A DNA stretch of 64,000 bases from JASBTN01 sp965228805. Lineage in GTDB: Bacteria > Pseudomonadota > Alphaproteobacteria > Rhodobacterales > Rhodobacteraceae. This document shows positions 1 to 8,482 of this stretch, one piece after another (the first letter of the stretch is position 1; each line of letters begins with the position of its first letter). The stretch covers positions 1,488,001 to 1,552,000 of the forward strand of contig NZ_CBDDIE010000003.1 in assembly GCF_965228805.1 (NCBI RefSeq), given 5' to 3'. The notes below the pieces were generated by a model. That model was not told the origin of the DNA, made no database searches, and saw nothing but the letters and a program-made list of their open reading frames with translations. A program made the position numbers and the translations under genes.

Positions 1-222
1 AGCAAGCCCGACGAGGACCTGGGAGACATGGAGGAGATGCTGCGCGCTGCCTTCATGGGCCATGCGATCACCATGAACGTTTCGGGCGCCGAGATTGTCG
101 AGACCAACGGCACCCTGTCGGAGGACGGCAAGACCGCAACCTTCGTGATCCCGCTGGAAAAGATGCTGGATGAGGATCCGGGCCTGCCGCCCAGCTTCGA
201 CGTCACCGTCAAGACGCAGTAA
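1..222 (+). CDS. C-terminal part of an unidentified protein
   Basis: The reading frame is open from base 1 to a TAA at 220-222, so the 5' end lies outside the window; about 73 residues are visible. The segment has a short alpha-helical start (MEEMLRAAFMG) followed by alternating strand-like sequence (VSGAEIVETNGTL, KTATFVIPLEKM), which looks like the last part of a beta-rich domain. I do not recognise the family. A GC-rich hairpin follows the stop at 247-271 and probably ends the transcript. Confidence 0.7.
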   Translation, partial: SKPDEDLGDMEEMLRAAFMGHAITMNVSGAEIVETNGTLSEDGKTATFVIPLEKMLDEDPGLPPSFDVTVKTQ

Positions 223-225
223 GCG

Positions 226-858
226 TCAGCCGATCAAGTCACGCACAACGCCCGGCAAATCGCCGGGCGTTTCGCATTTCACGGTGGCCTGTACGTGTTC
301 CTCGGGCGTGCCATAGCCCCATGTCACGGCGATGGACCGCATGCCGACCTTGGCCGCCGCGGTGAAATCGTGATGCCGGTCACCGACCATGACGCAGGAG
401 GCCGGATCGTCCCCGGTCAGCTCCAGCGCGTAGGCCAGCAGCTCGCCCTTGTCATTGCGTGTGCCGTCCATCTCGGGCCCGAACTCGTGGGTCAGGAAAC
501 GCGCCAGGTCGAAATGCGCGGTGATGCGCCGGGCATAGACATGGGGCTTGGCGGTGGCCAGGTGCAGGGTCTGCCCTGCGTCTCGCAAAGCGGCCAGCGC
601 CTCGGGAATGCCGTCATAGACCCGGTTGTTGAACAGCCCGCCGGTGGCATATACCGCACGATAGGCGTCCAGCGCGGCCTCCGGATCCGGGGCACCCAGC
701 TTGGCAAACGTGTCGATCAGGGCCGGGCCGATGGCCCAGGTGAGCGTCTCGGCGGGCGGGCAATCCAGCCCCAGCGAGGTCATTGCATGCACGATCGAGC
801 CGGTGATCCCCGGCTTGGGATCGGTCAGGGTTCCGTCAAGGTCCAGAAAGACCGTCAC
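226..858 (-). CDS. HAD-superfamily hydrolase, phosphoglycolate phosphatase-like
   Basis: A 210-residue protein with the HAD motifs in order: the nucleophile motif DLDGT at residues 6-10, a motif II Thr in LATAKPH near the middle, and the acidic motif GDRHHDF near the end. A helical cap sits between motifs I and II, as in the Gph/PGP subfamily, which removes phosphate from phosphoglycolate or similar small phosphates; the exact substrate cannot be read from sequence. The start chosen is a GTG that overlaps the stop of the upstream gene by four bases (GTGA), which implies translational coupling. An upstream extension of the frame is antisense-like Arg-rich sequence and was rejected. Confidence 0.88.
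   Translation of the reverse strand: MTVFLDLDGTLTDPKPGITGSIVHAMTSLGLDCPPAETLTWAIGPALIDTFAKLGAPDPEAALDAYRAVYATGGLFNNRVYDGIPEALAALRDAGQTLHLATAKPHVYARRITAHFDLARFLTHEFGPEMDGTRNDKGELLAYALELTGDDPASCVMVGDRHHDFTAAAKVGMRSIAVTWGYGTPEEHVQATVKCETPGDLPGVVRDLIG
247..275 (+). terminator. Probable terminator of the first gene, inside the convergent HAD gene
   Basis: AACGCCCGGC (247-256) pairs perfectly with GCCGGGCGTT (262-271) around a 5-base loop, followed by a weak T-rich stretch. It lies just after the stop of the partial plus-strand gene and within the last codons of the convergent HAD gene, so one sequence serves coding and, probably, termination. Confidence 0.5.
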
Positions 859-1199
859 GCGTCCTCGCCGTCGTAAAGCGGGTCCATCTGCGCCACCACG
901 ACCGAGTTCTCGATCAAGGCGCGGGTCATCAGCTCGCGCTCTTCCTGCGGGATCTCGTGGCCCATTTCCTCGCGGTCCGACAGGGTGCCGTAGCCGGTCA
1001 CGTCCAGCGGCGCCAGCTCTGCCTGTTTCAGGATCGCCACGGTCTCGCGCACCGCTTCGGCCTCGTCCACGCCGCTGGCATAGCACAGCATGGCCGCACC
1101 CGTGGCGTCGGGCGGTAGCCCGTCCCCGTCCTTGCGGCCGACCTGAACCAGCAGCGTATAGACCTGCTGTTCGCGTTTCTTCTTGGTTTTCTCGCTCAT
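855..1199 (-). CDS. Conserved hypothetical small protein
   Basis: A 114-residue soluble, acidic protein with a Lys-rich N-terminus (MSEKTKKKREQQ) and no signal peptide or membrane segment. It contains a predicted alpha/beta core (VYTLLVQVGRK, ETVAILKQAEL, LIENSVVVAQM). It is coupled to the HAD phosphatase by a GTGA overlap, so the two are very likely co-translated. I do not recognise a named family and assign no function. Confidence 0.7.
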   Translation of the reverse strand: MSEKTKKKREQQVYTLLVQVGRKDGDGLPPDATGAAMLCYASGVDEAEAVRETVAILKQAELAPLDVTGYGTLSDREEMGHEIPQEERELMTRALIENSVVVAQMDPLYDGEDA

Positions 1200-1253
1200 G
1201 CCCCGCCCATACGCTTGCGGGGCGTGAGGATCAAGGGGGCAAGGGATGTGCGC

Positions 1254-2006
1254 TTATGGCCGCCCGGTGAAATCGCGGCTGACCGTGCCCTTGAAGCAGC
1301 GCGGGAAGAAGGGAAAGCTCTCGGTCGCGAAATAGGTATAGCTGCCGTTAACCACGGCGCCGTTGCATTCGTCCAGATTGCCGCTTCCCGCGACAAATTC
1401 GTAATCCTCGACATAGGTGCCGTCGTAATGCCCGCCGGGGTTCAGCCCGCCAGAGGGGCGGTGGCCGGATTTCAGCCGCCAGGAACTCTGCGCGCTGGCG
1501 CTTGCATGGATCTCGAACCCGTCGGCGCCGTAGCCGATCAGGCTGCCTGGCATCGCCTCGGTCCAGATTTTGGCTGGCGCGTGGTAGTGGTAAAGCCCCC
1601 GGTGATCCACATGGGCGTTGGCATGATCCATGCCCAGATCTGCGCCCATCCCCTCGACCCGCCAGCCCGAGGCGCGGTTGCGCGAGAACCCGTGCCGCCC
1701 GTTCGGATCATAATACTCCGCCGTGCCCGGGCGCAGCAAGATACCGGTGAGCGTGACGCCGGAGGTATGCACACGCGTGGTGGTGCGGCCGGTGAGTTCC
1801 GGTGTGGCATCGACGCAGACAGTCAGGCTCTGCGCCTGGAACCGGTTCGGATTGCCTCGGGTGGGGAACTGACCGATGGCATGATCCGGCGTGGCATTCG
1901 ACTGAATGCAGCGCCTGTCGCCCTGCACGGTCATGCTGCTTTGGTTGTTGGCGGCCTGGGCGGCGAAGCCCGCCAGGATCAGGGTGCCCAGAATGATAAT
2001 GCGCAT
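1254..2006 (-). CDS. YHYH-domain secreted protein
   Basis: A 250-residue protein starting with a typical Sec signal peptide (about residues 1-19, ending AQAA). The central part contains GLYHYHA, the signature of the YHYH domain, together with other His/Asp residues (DHANAHVDH) that could bind metal. Several Cys pairs suit an extracytoplasmic location. The function of YHYH proteins is not established. The start is preceded by a purine-rich site (TGAGGAGG on the coding strand). It lies downstream of dapB but is separated from it by a repeat-containing gap. Confidence 0.85.
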   Translation of the reverse strand: MRIIILGTLILAGFAAQAANNQSSMTVQGDRRCIQSNATPDHAIGQFPTRGNPNRFQAQSLTVCVDATPELTGRTTTRVHTSGVTLTGILLRPGTAEYYDPNGRHGFSRNRASGWRVEGMGADLGMDHANAHVDHRGLYHYHAPAKIWTEAMPGSLIGYGADGFEIHASASAQSSWRLKSGHRPSGGLNPGGHYDGTYVEDYEFVAGSGNLDECNGAVVNGSYTYFATESFPFFPRCFKGTVSRDFTGRP

Positions 2007-2265
2007 GGGTGAAACCTCCTCATGTTGTGAGAGGTTCTACGCACGGGCTGCGATATTCCGTCGCGGGGACTTGCCCGGACCGCCGTGCTGGCGGCCCGAA
2101 AGCCGAACGAAGTGCGGTCAGCGTCCCGCCTTGCGGGGCGCGTCACCCGGCAGCGGGCTTTGCCCGCGAGAGGGCCAAGGGGCCACTGCCGGGTTCGCGC
2201 CCTGCCTGCAGGCGCTGACCTCGCTTCGCTCGGATCAGCGCGCGAGGCCGGTGCGGTGCCCCGGA
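2007..2265. repeat. Intergenic palindromic repeat locus A
   Basis: A gene-free stretch between dapB and the YHYH gene filled with inverted repeats: CCCGC (2125-2129)/GCGGG (2133-2137); GCGGGC (2153-2158)/GCCCGC (2162-2167); and an outer 9-bp stem ACCCGGCAG (2145-2153)/CTGCCGGGT (2186-2194) enclosing two inner hairpins. The 'GCGGGCTTTGCCCGCGAGAG' module recurs at about 24,848-24,960, and relatives occur at about 44,260. Confidence 0.65.
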
Positions 2266-3075
2266 TCAGAGCCCCAGCACATCCACCATGTCGTATTCGC
2301 CCGGCTTCTTGCCCTGACCCCACAGCGCCGCCTTCAGCGCGCCGCGGGCAAAGACCGCCCGGTCCGAGGCCAGGTGGCGCAGAACAATGCGCTCGCCATC
2401 GGCGGCAAACATCACGTCATGCTCGCCCACGATGTCGCCCCCGCGCACGGCGGTAAAGCCGATGTCGCCCCGCTTGCGCGCGCCGGTAATGCCGTCGCGG
2501 CCCCGGTCGGCCACCCGGTCCAATTTCACGCCGCGCCCTTCGGCGGCAGCCTCGCCCAACATCAGGGCGGTGCCCGACGGCGCGTCGACCTTGTGACGGT
2601 GGTGCGCTTCGATGACTTCGATATCGTAATCCTCGTCCAGCGCGGCAGCGACCTTCTTGGTCAGTTGCACCAGAAGGTTCACGCCCAAGGACATGTTGCC
2701 CGCCCGTACGATGGTCGCATGGCGGGCAGAGATCGACAGTTTCGCCAGATCCTCGTCCGTCATGCCGGTGGTGCCGATCACGTGCACGGCGCGGGCCTGC
2801 GCGGCAATCTCGGCCATCGCCAGGGTGGCCGCCGGCGCGGTGAAGTCGATCACCGCCTGCGCCTTGGCCATCACCTCCAGCGCATCGTCGGACACCGCGA
2901 CCCCAATCGCCTGGCCGCCCATGCATTCGCCCACGTCACGACCAACCCAGTCATGGCCCGGCCGTTCCAGCGCCCCCACCAGTTTGCAGGCGGGGCTGTC
3001 CGAGACGGTCTTGATCAGCATCTGACCCATGCGGCCCGATGCGCCCATCACCACGATGCCTGGCAGGTTGTCCAT
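2266..3075 (-). CDS. dapB: 4-hydroxy-tetrahydrodipicolinate reductase
   Basis: A 269-residue DapB, the NAD(P)H-dependent reductase of the diaminopimelate/lysine pathway. The N-terminal nucleotide-binding loop reads GASGRMG at residues 11-17; the mid-protein signature EAHHRHKVDAPSGTA carries the catalytic His pair and substrate-binding Lys; the length matches the family. The ATG was chosen because it follows AGGAG at good spacing (CAGGAGAAGCGAC); the frame stays open further upstream but overlaps the divergent rbfA. It faces away from rbfA across a gap of about 100 bases. Confidence 0.96.
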   Translation of the reverse strand: MDNLPGIVVMGASGRMGQMLIKTVSDSPACKLVGALERPGHDWVGRDVGECMGGQAIGVAVSDDALEVMAKAQAVIDFTAPAATLAMAEIAAQARAVHVIGTTGMTDEDLAKLSISARHATIVRAGNMSLGVNLLVQLTKKVAAALDEDYDIEVIEAHHRHKVDAPSGTALMLGEAAAEGRGVKLDRVADRGRDGITGARKRGDIGFTAVRGGDIVGEHDVMFAADGERIVLRHLASDRAVFARGALKAALWGQGKKPGEYDMVDVLGL

Positions 3076-3174
3076 GTCGCTTCTCCTGATATTACGTGGG
3101 CGAGTCCTAGCGCGACAGGCCCCCGCGCGAAACCCCCTGTTGCGCGGACCCGCAATCAGGCATACATGGCGACC

Positions 3175-3588
3175 ATGGCCAAGAACCGTTTCAACACCGA
3201 TACCGGCCCCAGCCAGCGCCAGCTGCGCGTGGGGGAACTGATCCGTCGCACGCTCTCCGACCTGCTGATGCGGGGCGAGATCCATGATGACGAGGTCAAC
3301 CGTCTGAACATCACCGTGTCCGAGGCGCGCATCACCTCGGACATGCGCATCGCCACGATCTATGTCCTGCCCCTGGGTGGCAAGGGCAAGGAGGCTGCCG
3401 TCAAGGCGCTGGCCCGCAACGCGCATGAGATCCGCCGCACGCTCGGCAAGGTCGCCAAGCTGAAACACACGCCCGAGCTGCGTTTCATGGCGGACGAAAC
3501 CTTCGACCGCATGGACGAGACCCGCGCGCTGCTGTCCCGCGACGAGGTCAAACGCGACCTGAGCGAGCCGGAGGAGGGCGCCGAATGA
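3175..3588 (+). CDS. rbfA: 30S ribosome-binding factor A
   Basis: A 137-residue RbfA, a KH-fold assembly factor that acts on the 16S rRNA 5' region during late 30S maturation and cold adaptation. The characteristic N-terminal segment QRQLRVGELIRRTLSDLL and the later VSEARITSDMRIATIYV strand match the family. An ATG nine bases upstream (3166) is an alternative start giving three extra residues. The stop overlaps the next start (ATGA), and truB follows one gene later, a typical arrangement of RNA-related genes. Confidence 0.95.
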   Translation: MAKNRFNTDTGPSQRQLRVGELIRRTLSDLLMRGEIHDDEVNRLNITVSEARITSDMRIATIYVLPLGGKGKEAAVKALARNAHEIRRTLGKVAKLKHTPELRFMADETFDRMDETRALLSRDEVKRDLSEPEEGAE

Positions 3589-4298
3589 GGACCCTCGCGG
3601 CGCTTGTCCTGACGCTCCTGACAAGCGCCCCGGCCTGGGCGGTGACTTGCGAAGACGTCACCTTCGACGGCGCCAGTTTCACCACCTGCGAGGTCGGCGC
3701 GGACGAGGATCTGCGCCTGTTCCTGAACGATCCCGAAGGCGCCCCCCTGGGCAACTTCGCCTCGGTGGCGACCCATGTGGATGGCACCCTGGCCTTTGCG
3801 ATGAACGCGGGCATGTTCCACGACGACCAGCGTCCCGTGGGCCTCTACATCCAGGATGGCAAGCAGCTGACCGCAGCCAGCGACGGTGGCGGCTACGGCA
3901 ATTTCGGCCTGCTGCCCAACGGTATCTTCTGCATCAGTGACACCCTGCGTGTGTGGGAAAGCGACGCCTATGCCACCGCCGCCCCCGCCTGTACGCATGC
4001 CACGCAATCCGGCCCGATGCTGGTGATCGACGGTGCCTTGCATCCGAAGTTCATGCCCGACAGCACCTCGTTCAAGCTGCGCAACGGGGTGGGGACCAGC
4101 GCAGACGGCTCGCGCGCGGTCTTCGCGATCTCGAACAGCTACGTCAGCTTCCACCACTTCGCCCGCCTGTTCCGCGACCATCTGGGTCTGCCGAACGCGC
4201 TGTTCCTCGATGGCTCCGTCTCACGCCTGCATGCGCCTTCTCTGGAGCGGTCTGATGGCGGATTTCCGATGGGTCCGATCTTTGGAGTGGTTGACTGA
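3585..4298 (+). CDS. Secreted phosphodiester glycosidase (NAGPA/DUF2233-type) protein
   Basis: A 237-residue protein with a Sec signal peptide (cleavage near residue 19, PAWA-V). The body has the NAGPA-domain pattern: LAFAMNAGMF with the conserved Asn/Gly, GNFGLLPNGIF, QSGPMLVIDG, and the C-terminal LFLDGSVSRL. Family members act on phosphodiester-linked sugars or envelope components; the substrate here is unknown. The start overlaps the rbfA stop by four bases, so it is co-translated with rbfA, and truB follows after 53 bases. Confidence 0.85.
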   Translation: MRTLAALVLTLLTSAPAWAVTCEDVTFDGASFTTCEVGADEDLRLFLNDPEGAPLGNFASVATHVDGTLAFAMNAGMFHDDQRPVGLYIQDGKQLTAASDGGGYGNFGLLPNGIFCISDTLRVWESDAYATAAPACTHATQSGPMLVIDGALHPKFMPDSTSFKLRNGVGTSADGSRAVFAISNSYVSFHHFARLFRDHLGLPNALFLDGSVSRLHAPSLERSDGGFPMGPIFGVVD

Positions 4299-4351
4299 GG
4301 GCCCAAGCCCCGCTAGGTCCGCGCCTTCAACTTGGGACACGGGTTTTCGAC

Positions 4352-5257
4352 ATGGCACGCAAACGCAAAGGGCGCGATATTCACGGCTGGCTGGTTGTGG
4401 ACAAACCGGCGGGCATCAGCTCGAACGCGGTGGTGAACAAGGTGCGCTGGGCGATGGACGCCAAGAAGGCGGGCCATGCGGGCACGCTCGACCCCGAAGC
4501 GACCGGCGTGCTGGCCGTGGCCCTGGGCGAGGCGACCAAGACTGTGCCCTACATCACCGATGCGCTGAAAGCCTATGAGTTCACCGTGCGTCTGGGCCAG
4601 GCGACCAACACCGACGATGCGGAAGGCGAAGTGATCGCGGAAAGCGATGCGCGCCCTACCGATGCTGATATCGAAGCCGCACTGGGCGCATTCATCGGCG
4701 ACATCATGCAGGTGCCGCCCAAGTTCTCGGCGGTCAAGATCGACGGCGAACGCGCCTACAAGCTGGCCCGCGACGACGAGGATTTCGAGATCGCCGCACG
4801 CCCCCTCTGGGTCGAAGGGCTGGTCATGACCGACCGCCCCGACGCCGACCACGTCACGTTGGAATTGACCTGCGGCAAGGGCGGCTACGTACGCGCCATC
4901 GCCCGCGACCTGGGCGCAGCCCTTGGCTGCCACGGCCACGTGCGCGAGCTGCGCCGCATCTGGTCCGGGCCCTTTGACGCCGAAGATGGCGTGTCGATGG
5001 AGACCATCGAAGAGCTCGCCAAGACCGGAGAGCTCGACCAATACCTGCGCCCGCTTGAAGAAGGCCTGGAAGACCTGCCCGAGCTGAAAGCCACCACTGA
5101 GGGCGCCACCCGCCTGCGCCACGGAAACCCCGGCATGGTGCTGGGTGGCGACGTGGAATATGGCGACGAGGCCTGGGCGAGCTTCGAGGGCAAGGCGGTC
5201 GCGGTTGGGATCTACCGGTCGGGGGAATTGCACCCGAGCCGGGTGTTTAATCAGTGA
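4352..5257 (+). CDS. truB: tRNA pseudouridine(55) synthase
   Basis: A 301-residue TruB that isomerises U55 in the T-loop of tRNAs. The catalytic motif GTLDPEATG places the nucleophilic Asp at residue 47; the N-terminal GWLVVDKPAGISS and later KGGYVRAIARDLG motifs are diagnostic. The C-terminal part (about residues 245-301) is a PUA-like RNA-binding extension. It is the last gene of the rbfA-NAGPA-truB group; a region of different base composition begins after its stop. Confidence 0.96.
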   Translation: MARKRKGRDIHGWLVVDKPAGISSNAVVNKVRWAMDAKKAGHAGTLDPEATGVLAVALGEATKTVPYITDALKAYEFTVRLGQATNTDDAEGEVIAESDARPTDADIEAALGAFIGDIMQVPPKFSAVKIDGERAYKLARDDEDFEIAARPLWVEGLVMTDRPDADHVTLELTCGKGGYVRAIARDLGAALGCHGHVRELRRIWSGPFDAEDGVSMETIEELAKTGELDQYLRPLEEGLEDLPELKATTEGATRLRHGNPGMVLGGDVEYGDEAWASFEGKAVAVGIYRSGELHPSRVFNQ

Positions 5258-5351
5258 TCTGACGGAAGGGTTCCTGAACGTTCCACTGCCACAAACCCTC
5301 GACGGGCGGGTCTGACCGTGCTTCGGGGGCGCATGATCTGGTGTGGAAAAA

Positions 5352-5365
5352 TGGTACCTGTACCA
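5352..5365. repeat. Inverted repeat before the SUMF1-like gene
   Basis: TGGTAC (5352-5357) and GTACCA (5360-5365) form a perfect short palindrome with a 2-base centre, about 90 bases before the SUMF1-like start. It could be an operator; nothing else supports a specific regulator. Confidence 0.3.
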
Positions 5366-5457
5366 AGGTCTTGCGAACTGTCGCACAGGACATAAATCCG
5401 CCCGAATCTCAGCGTTTCATAGCCTCGGTACTGGATGCTGGAGATTGCGGGTAAGGG

Positions 5458-6447
5458 ATGAGTTTGGTTCAGTTTCTTTGGAAGGCTTGTGCGGCCTTTC
5501 TGCTTGGGGCATTGCCTTCAGCCGCTGAGATTTATCGGATATCCGACGATAGGCAGGTTGAGACACTGGAGGTGTTTCGGGAATGTGACGCCTGCCCTGA
5601 AATGGTCGTTCTGCCGGTTGGGCGCTTTCAGTTCGGCTCGTCTGTCGAACAGGCGGTCGAAGCCCATCGCCGCTTCCATGCCACCCACAACACCCCGAGC
5701 AGCGGGAACTCGTTCCTGAATGAGACACCTGAACATGTGGTGGTTATGGACACCCCGATTGCCATGGGACGCAACGAGGTAACGCGCGAAGAGTGGGCGG
5801 CTTGTGCTGACGAGGGGTATTGTACCGATGAGCATTACGCGCGGATACGATTCCGCAAGCCGAATGGCCCGTATCAGGACCACCCGCGCGGACCGATCCT
5901 CGCAATTACCTTTCTTGAAATGCAGGCATATGTTGATTGGCTGAACGGCAAGCTCGGGAAGGACGTATATCGCCTGCCGACCGAGGTGGAGTGGGAATAT
6001 TCCGCGCGTGCCGGAGCCGAAACGGTCTTTGCCGAAGGAGATGTGCTGACCAGGGATCGCGCAAATTTTTCCATCCATCGGCGCGTGTTCGAGGGTGGGA
6101 AGCTTGTGTGGCACTATGACCCCGAAAACGCCCGGCGAACACTTCCGGTGGATCAGTTGGACGCGGCAAATGCCTGGGGGATTCGGCACATGTCGGGCAA
6201 TGCCCTCGAGGCAACCCGGTCCTGCTGGAGCAATCGGCACCTGGGATTTGAAAGTTCTGGCAGATACCTCGCTGCCTCCTTTCGGCCGCTAGGGTGCAAA
6301 CGGGTGGCGAAAGGGGGATTTTATGCTGCCGGCGCCGAACTTGCGCGTCCGGAGCGTCGAACGCCCCTGCGCGAAGATCACTGGTCGGCCTGGCTTGGTT
6401 TCCGCTTGGTTCGAGAGCTTGAGGGCGCTGTCCCCGAAATCCAGTGA
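5458..6447 (+). CDS. SUMF1/formylglycine-generating-enzyme-like secreted protein
   Basis: A 329-residue protein with a hydrophobic signal-like N-terminus (to about residue 21) and one FGE-sulfatase domain. Recognisable blocks are MGRNEVTREEWAAC, RLPTEVEWEYSARAG, AWGIRHMSGNALE, and WLGFRLVREL at the end. The usual GNVWEW and RGGSW motifs are altered to GNALEA and KGGFY, and the active-site Cys pair near the C-terminus of true FGE is not visible, so catalysis as a formylglycine enzyme is unlikely; a binding or modifying role is more plausible. Its DNA is AT-richer than its neighbours, suggesting acquisition. Confidence 0.82.
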   Translation: MSLVQFLWKACAAFLLGALPSAAEIYRISDDRQVETLEVFRECDACPEMVVLPVGRFQFGSSVEQAVEAHRRFHATHNTPSSGNSFLNETPEHVVVMDTPIAMGRNEVTREEWAACADEGYCTDEHYARIRFRKPNGPYQDHPRGPILAITFLEMQAYVDWLNGKLGKDVYRLPTEVEWEYSARAGAETVFAEGDVLTRDRANFSIHRRVFEGGKLVWHYDPENARRTLPVDQLDAANAWGIRHMSGNALEATRSCWSNRHLGFESSGRYLAASFRPLGCKRVAKGGFYAAGAELARPERRTPLREDHWSAWLGFRLVRELEGAVPEIQ

Positions 6448-6489
6448 ATTGTTGCCAGATGCGTCTTTGCCTGCACCTGTCCGTCGCCT

Positions 6490-7797
6490 TCAATCAATGA
6501 TCTGCATCACCGGAGTACTAACCTCCGGCGCCTCGCCAATCTGATAGGCCGCCAGCACCTGTGCCTCGGCCGCATCCGCCTGGGCCGTATCATCGGCATG
6601 GATCACCGCCAGCGGGTCGCCTGCTTCCACCTTCACACCCAGGTCCACCAGCTCGGTCAAACCAACCGCCGGGTTCACAACGTCATCGGCGCGGCGGCGG
6701 CCGCCGCCGAGTTCGACCACGGCCAACCCGATCTCGCGGGTGGCGATGCGGGTCACGTGGCCGGAGGTGGGGGCTGCGACGGCGCGGGTCAGTTGGGGCT
6801 TGGCGAGGTAGCCTGCGAAGTTCTCGACGAAATCCGTGGGGCCGCCCAGACCTGCGACCATCCGGCCGAAGACCTCGGCGGCAGCGCCGGTTTCCAGCGC
6901 CTGTGTTACGGCGGCCAGCCCGGTTTTGCGATCAGGGGCAAGCCCCGCTGTCACCAGCATCTCGGCGCAGAGCGCGAGCGTAACTTCACGCAGGCGCACG
7001 TCTTGGTGGGCGCCGGTCAGGAACTCGACCGCGTTCACCACCTCGACCGCATTGCCCGCTGCCGAGGCCAGAGGCTGGTTCATATCGGTGATCAGCGCGT
7101 GGCAGGGCAGGCCGGCGGCGCGGGCGACGCCGGTGCTGGAGGCCGCCAATTCCGCCGCGCGGTCGGGGTTGTCCATGAAGGCGCCATTGCCGCATTTCAC
7201 GTCCATCACCAGGCTGCCCAAGCCCGCCGCCAGTTTCTTGGACAGGATCGAGGCGGTGATCAGCGGCACGCTTTCCACCGTCGCGGTCACGTCGCGGATG
7301 CCATAAAAACGCTTGTCGGCGGGGGCCAGATTGCCGGTCTGTCCGATCACGGCGCAGCCGACCTCGGCCACCACCTTGCGGAAAAGCGCATTGTCGGGCT
7401 GGCTGGTATAGCCCGGGATACTGTCCATCTTGTCCAGCGTGCCGCCGGTGTGCCCCAGACCCCGGCCCGAGATCATCGGCACATAGCCGCCACAGGCCGC
7501 CACGATGGGCGCCAGCATCAGGCTGACATTGTCGCCAACCCCGCCGGTTGAATGCTTGTCCACCGCCGGGCCGGGCAGGTCGGACCAGTCGAACACATCA
7601 CCGCTGTCGCGCATCGCCAGGGTCAGTGCCGCGGCCTCATCCCGCGCCATGCCGCGCCAGAGCACCGCCATGGCGAAAGCGGCAACCTGGCCCTCGCTTG
7701 CCTCATTCGAGGAAATCCCCGCCACCATCTCGGCAATCTCCTCGTGCGACAGGGTTTCCCCGTCCCGTTTCTTGCGAATGATCTCGGCGTAGAGCAT
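6490..7797 (-). CDS. deoA: Thymidine phosphorylase
   Basis: A 435-residue enzyme that splits thymidine with phosphate into thymine and deoxyribose-1-phosphate for nucleoside salvage. The phosphate-binding motif KHSTGGVGD is at residues 81-89 and the family signature SGRGLGHTGGTLDKMDS starts near residue 110; the C-terminal alpha/beta domain ends with the usual VHADD region. Length fits DeoA. It is convergent with the SUMF1-like gene and divergent from the DUF1643 gene. Confidence 0.95.
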   Translation of the reverse strand: MLYAEIIRKKRDGETLSHEEIAEMVAGISSNEASEGQVAAFAMAVLWRGMARDEAAALTLAMRDSGDVFDWSDLPGPAVDKHSTGGVGDNVSLMLAPIVAACGGYVPMISGRGLGHTGGTLDKMDSIPGYTSQPDNALFRKVVAEVGCAVIGQTGNLAPADKRFYGIRDVTATVESVPLITASILSKKLAAGLGSLVMDVKCGNGAFMDNPDRAAELAASSTGVARAAGLPCHALITDMNQPLASAAGNAVEVVNAVEFLTGAHQDVRLREVTLALCAEMLVTAGLAPDRKTGLAAVTQALETGAAAEVFGRMVAGLGGPTDFVENFAGYLAKPQLTRAVAAPTSGHVTRIATREIGLAVVELGGGRRRADDVVNPAVGLTELVDLGVKVEAGDPLAVIHADDTAQADAAEAQVLAAYQIGEAPEVSTPVMQIID

Positions 7798-7889
7798 GGC
7801 GTGTCCTTTCGTGAAGGGATCACTTTTGACCGTTTGGACAAGAACTGCAACCCCTTGCCAATCCGGGGCTGCGCGGCGACAAGCCTGAC

Positions 7890-8396
7890 ATGATTACGCG
7901 ACGGTTTCAAAAGGATGATGCGGCGTCGGAGGCCCGGTATTCCGACTGCGAGAGGTATCGATATGACCTGACCCGGGTCTGGGACCCGGCGGGGCGGCGG
8001 CTGCTCTACGTGATGTTGAACCCGTCGAAGGCGACCGAGGTGGCGAATGACCCTACCATCGAACGCTGCGAACGGCGCGCGCGGGCGCTGGGCTTCGGCG
8101 GGTTTCGTGCGACCAATATCTTTGCCTGGCGCGAGACCGATCCAAGCCTTCTGAAACAGGCTGCCGAGCCCGTTGGCCCTGAAAACGATGCGATGATCCT
8201 GGAGGGCGCGACCTGGGCCGATGAGGTGCTCTGCGCCTGGGGGGCGCATGGCGATCACCTGGAACGCGGCCGCGCGGTCGAGGCGCTTTTGCGCGGTACG
8301 GGCCAACCGTTGGTGCAGCTCGGGCTGACCAAGGCGGGCCACCCGCGCCATCCGCTCTACATCGGATATGCCACCCGGCCCGAACCCTGGACATGA
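7890..8396 (+). CDS. DUF1643 domain protein
   Basis: A 168-residue soluble protein. The segment LLYVMLNPSKATEVANDPTI, followed by CERRARALGFGGF and ATNIFAWRETDP, is the diagnostic pattern of DUF1643. No function is established for the family; no signal or membrane segment is present. It stands alone, convergent with the RTX-like gene, with a CCCGCGCC/GGCGCGGG hairpin in between. Confidence 0.85.
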   Translation: MITRRFQKDDAASEARYSDCERYRYDLTRVWDPAGRRLLYVMLNPSKATEVANDPTIERCERRARALGFGGFRATNIFAWRETDPSLLKQAAEPVGPENDAMILEGATWADEVLCAWGAHGDHLERGRAVEALLRGTGQPLVQLGLTKAGHPRHPLYIGYATRPEPWT

Positions 8397-8455
8397 ACGC
8401 CGGGGAGGCTCCCGCCCGTCTTCGGCCCTGACGGGCCTCATCCCGTTGGGCGTGG

Positions 8456-8474
8456 CCCGCGCCTGCGGCGCGGG
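8456..8474. terminator. GC-rich hairpin between convergent genes
   Basis: CCCGCGCC (8456-8463) pairs with GGCGCGGG (8467-8474) over a TGC loop between the DUF1643 gene and the RTX gene. There is no T-run, so it is a REP-like hairpin or a weak bidirectional terminator. Confidence 0.4.
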
Positions 8475-8482
8475 TCCGGGGC

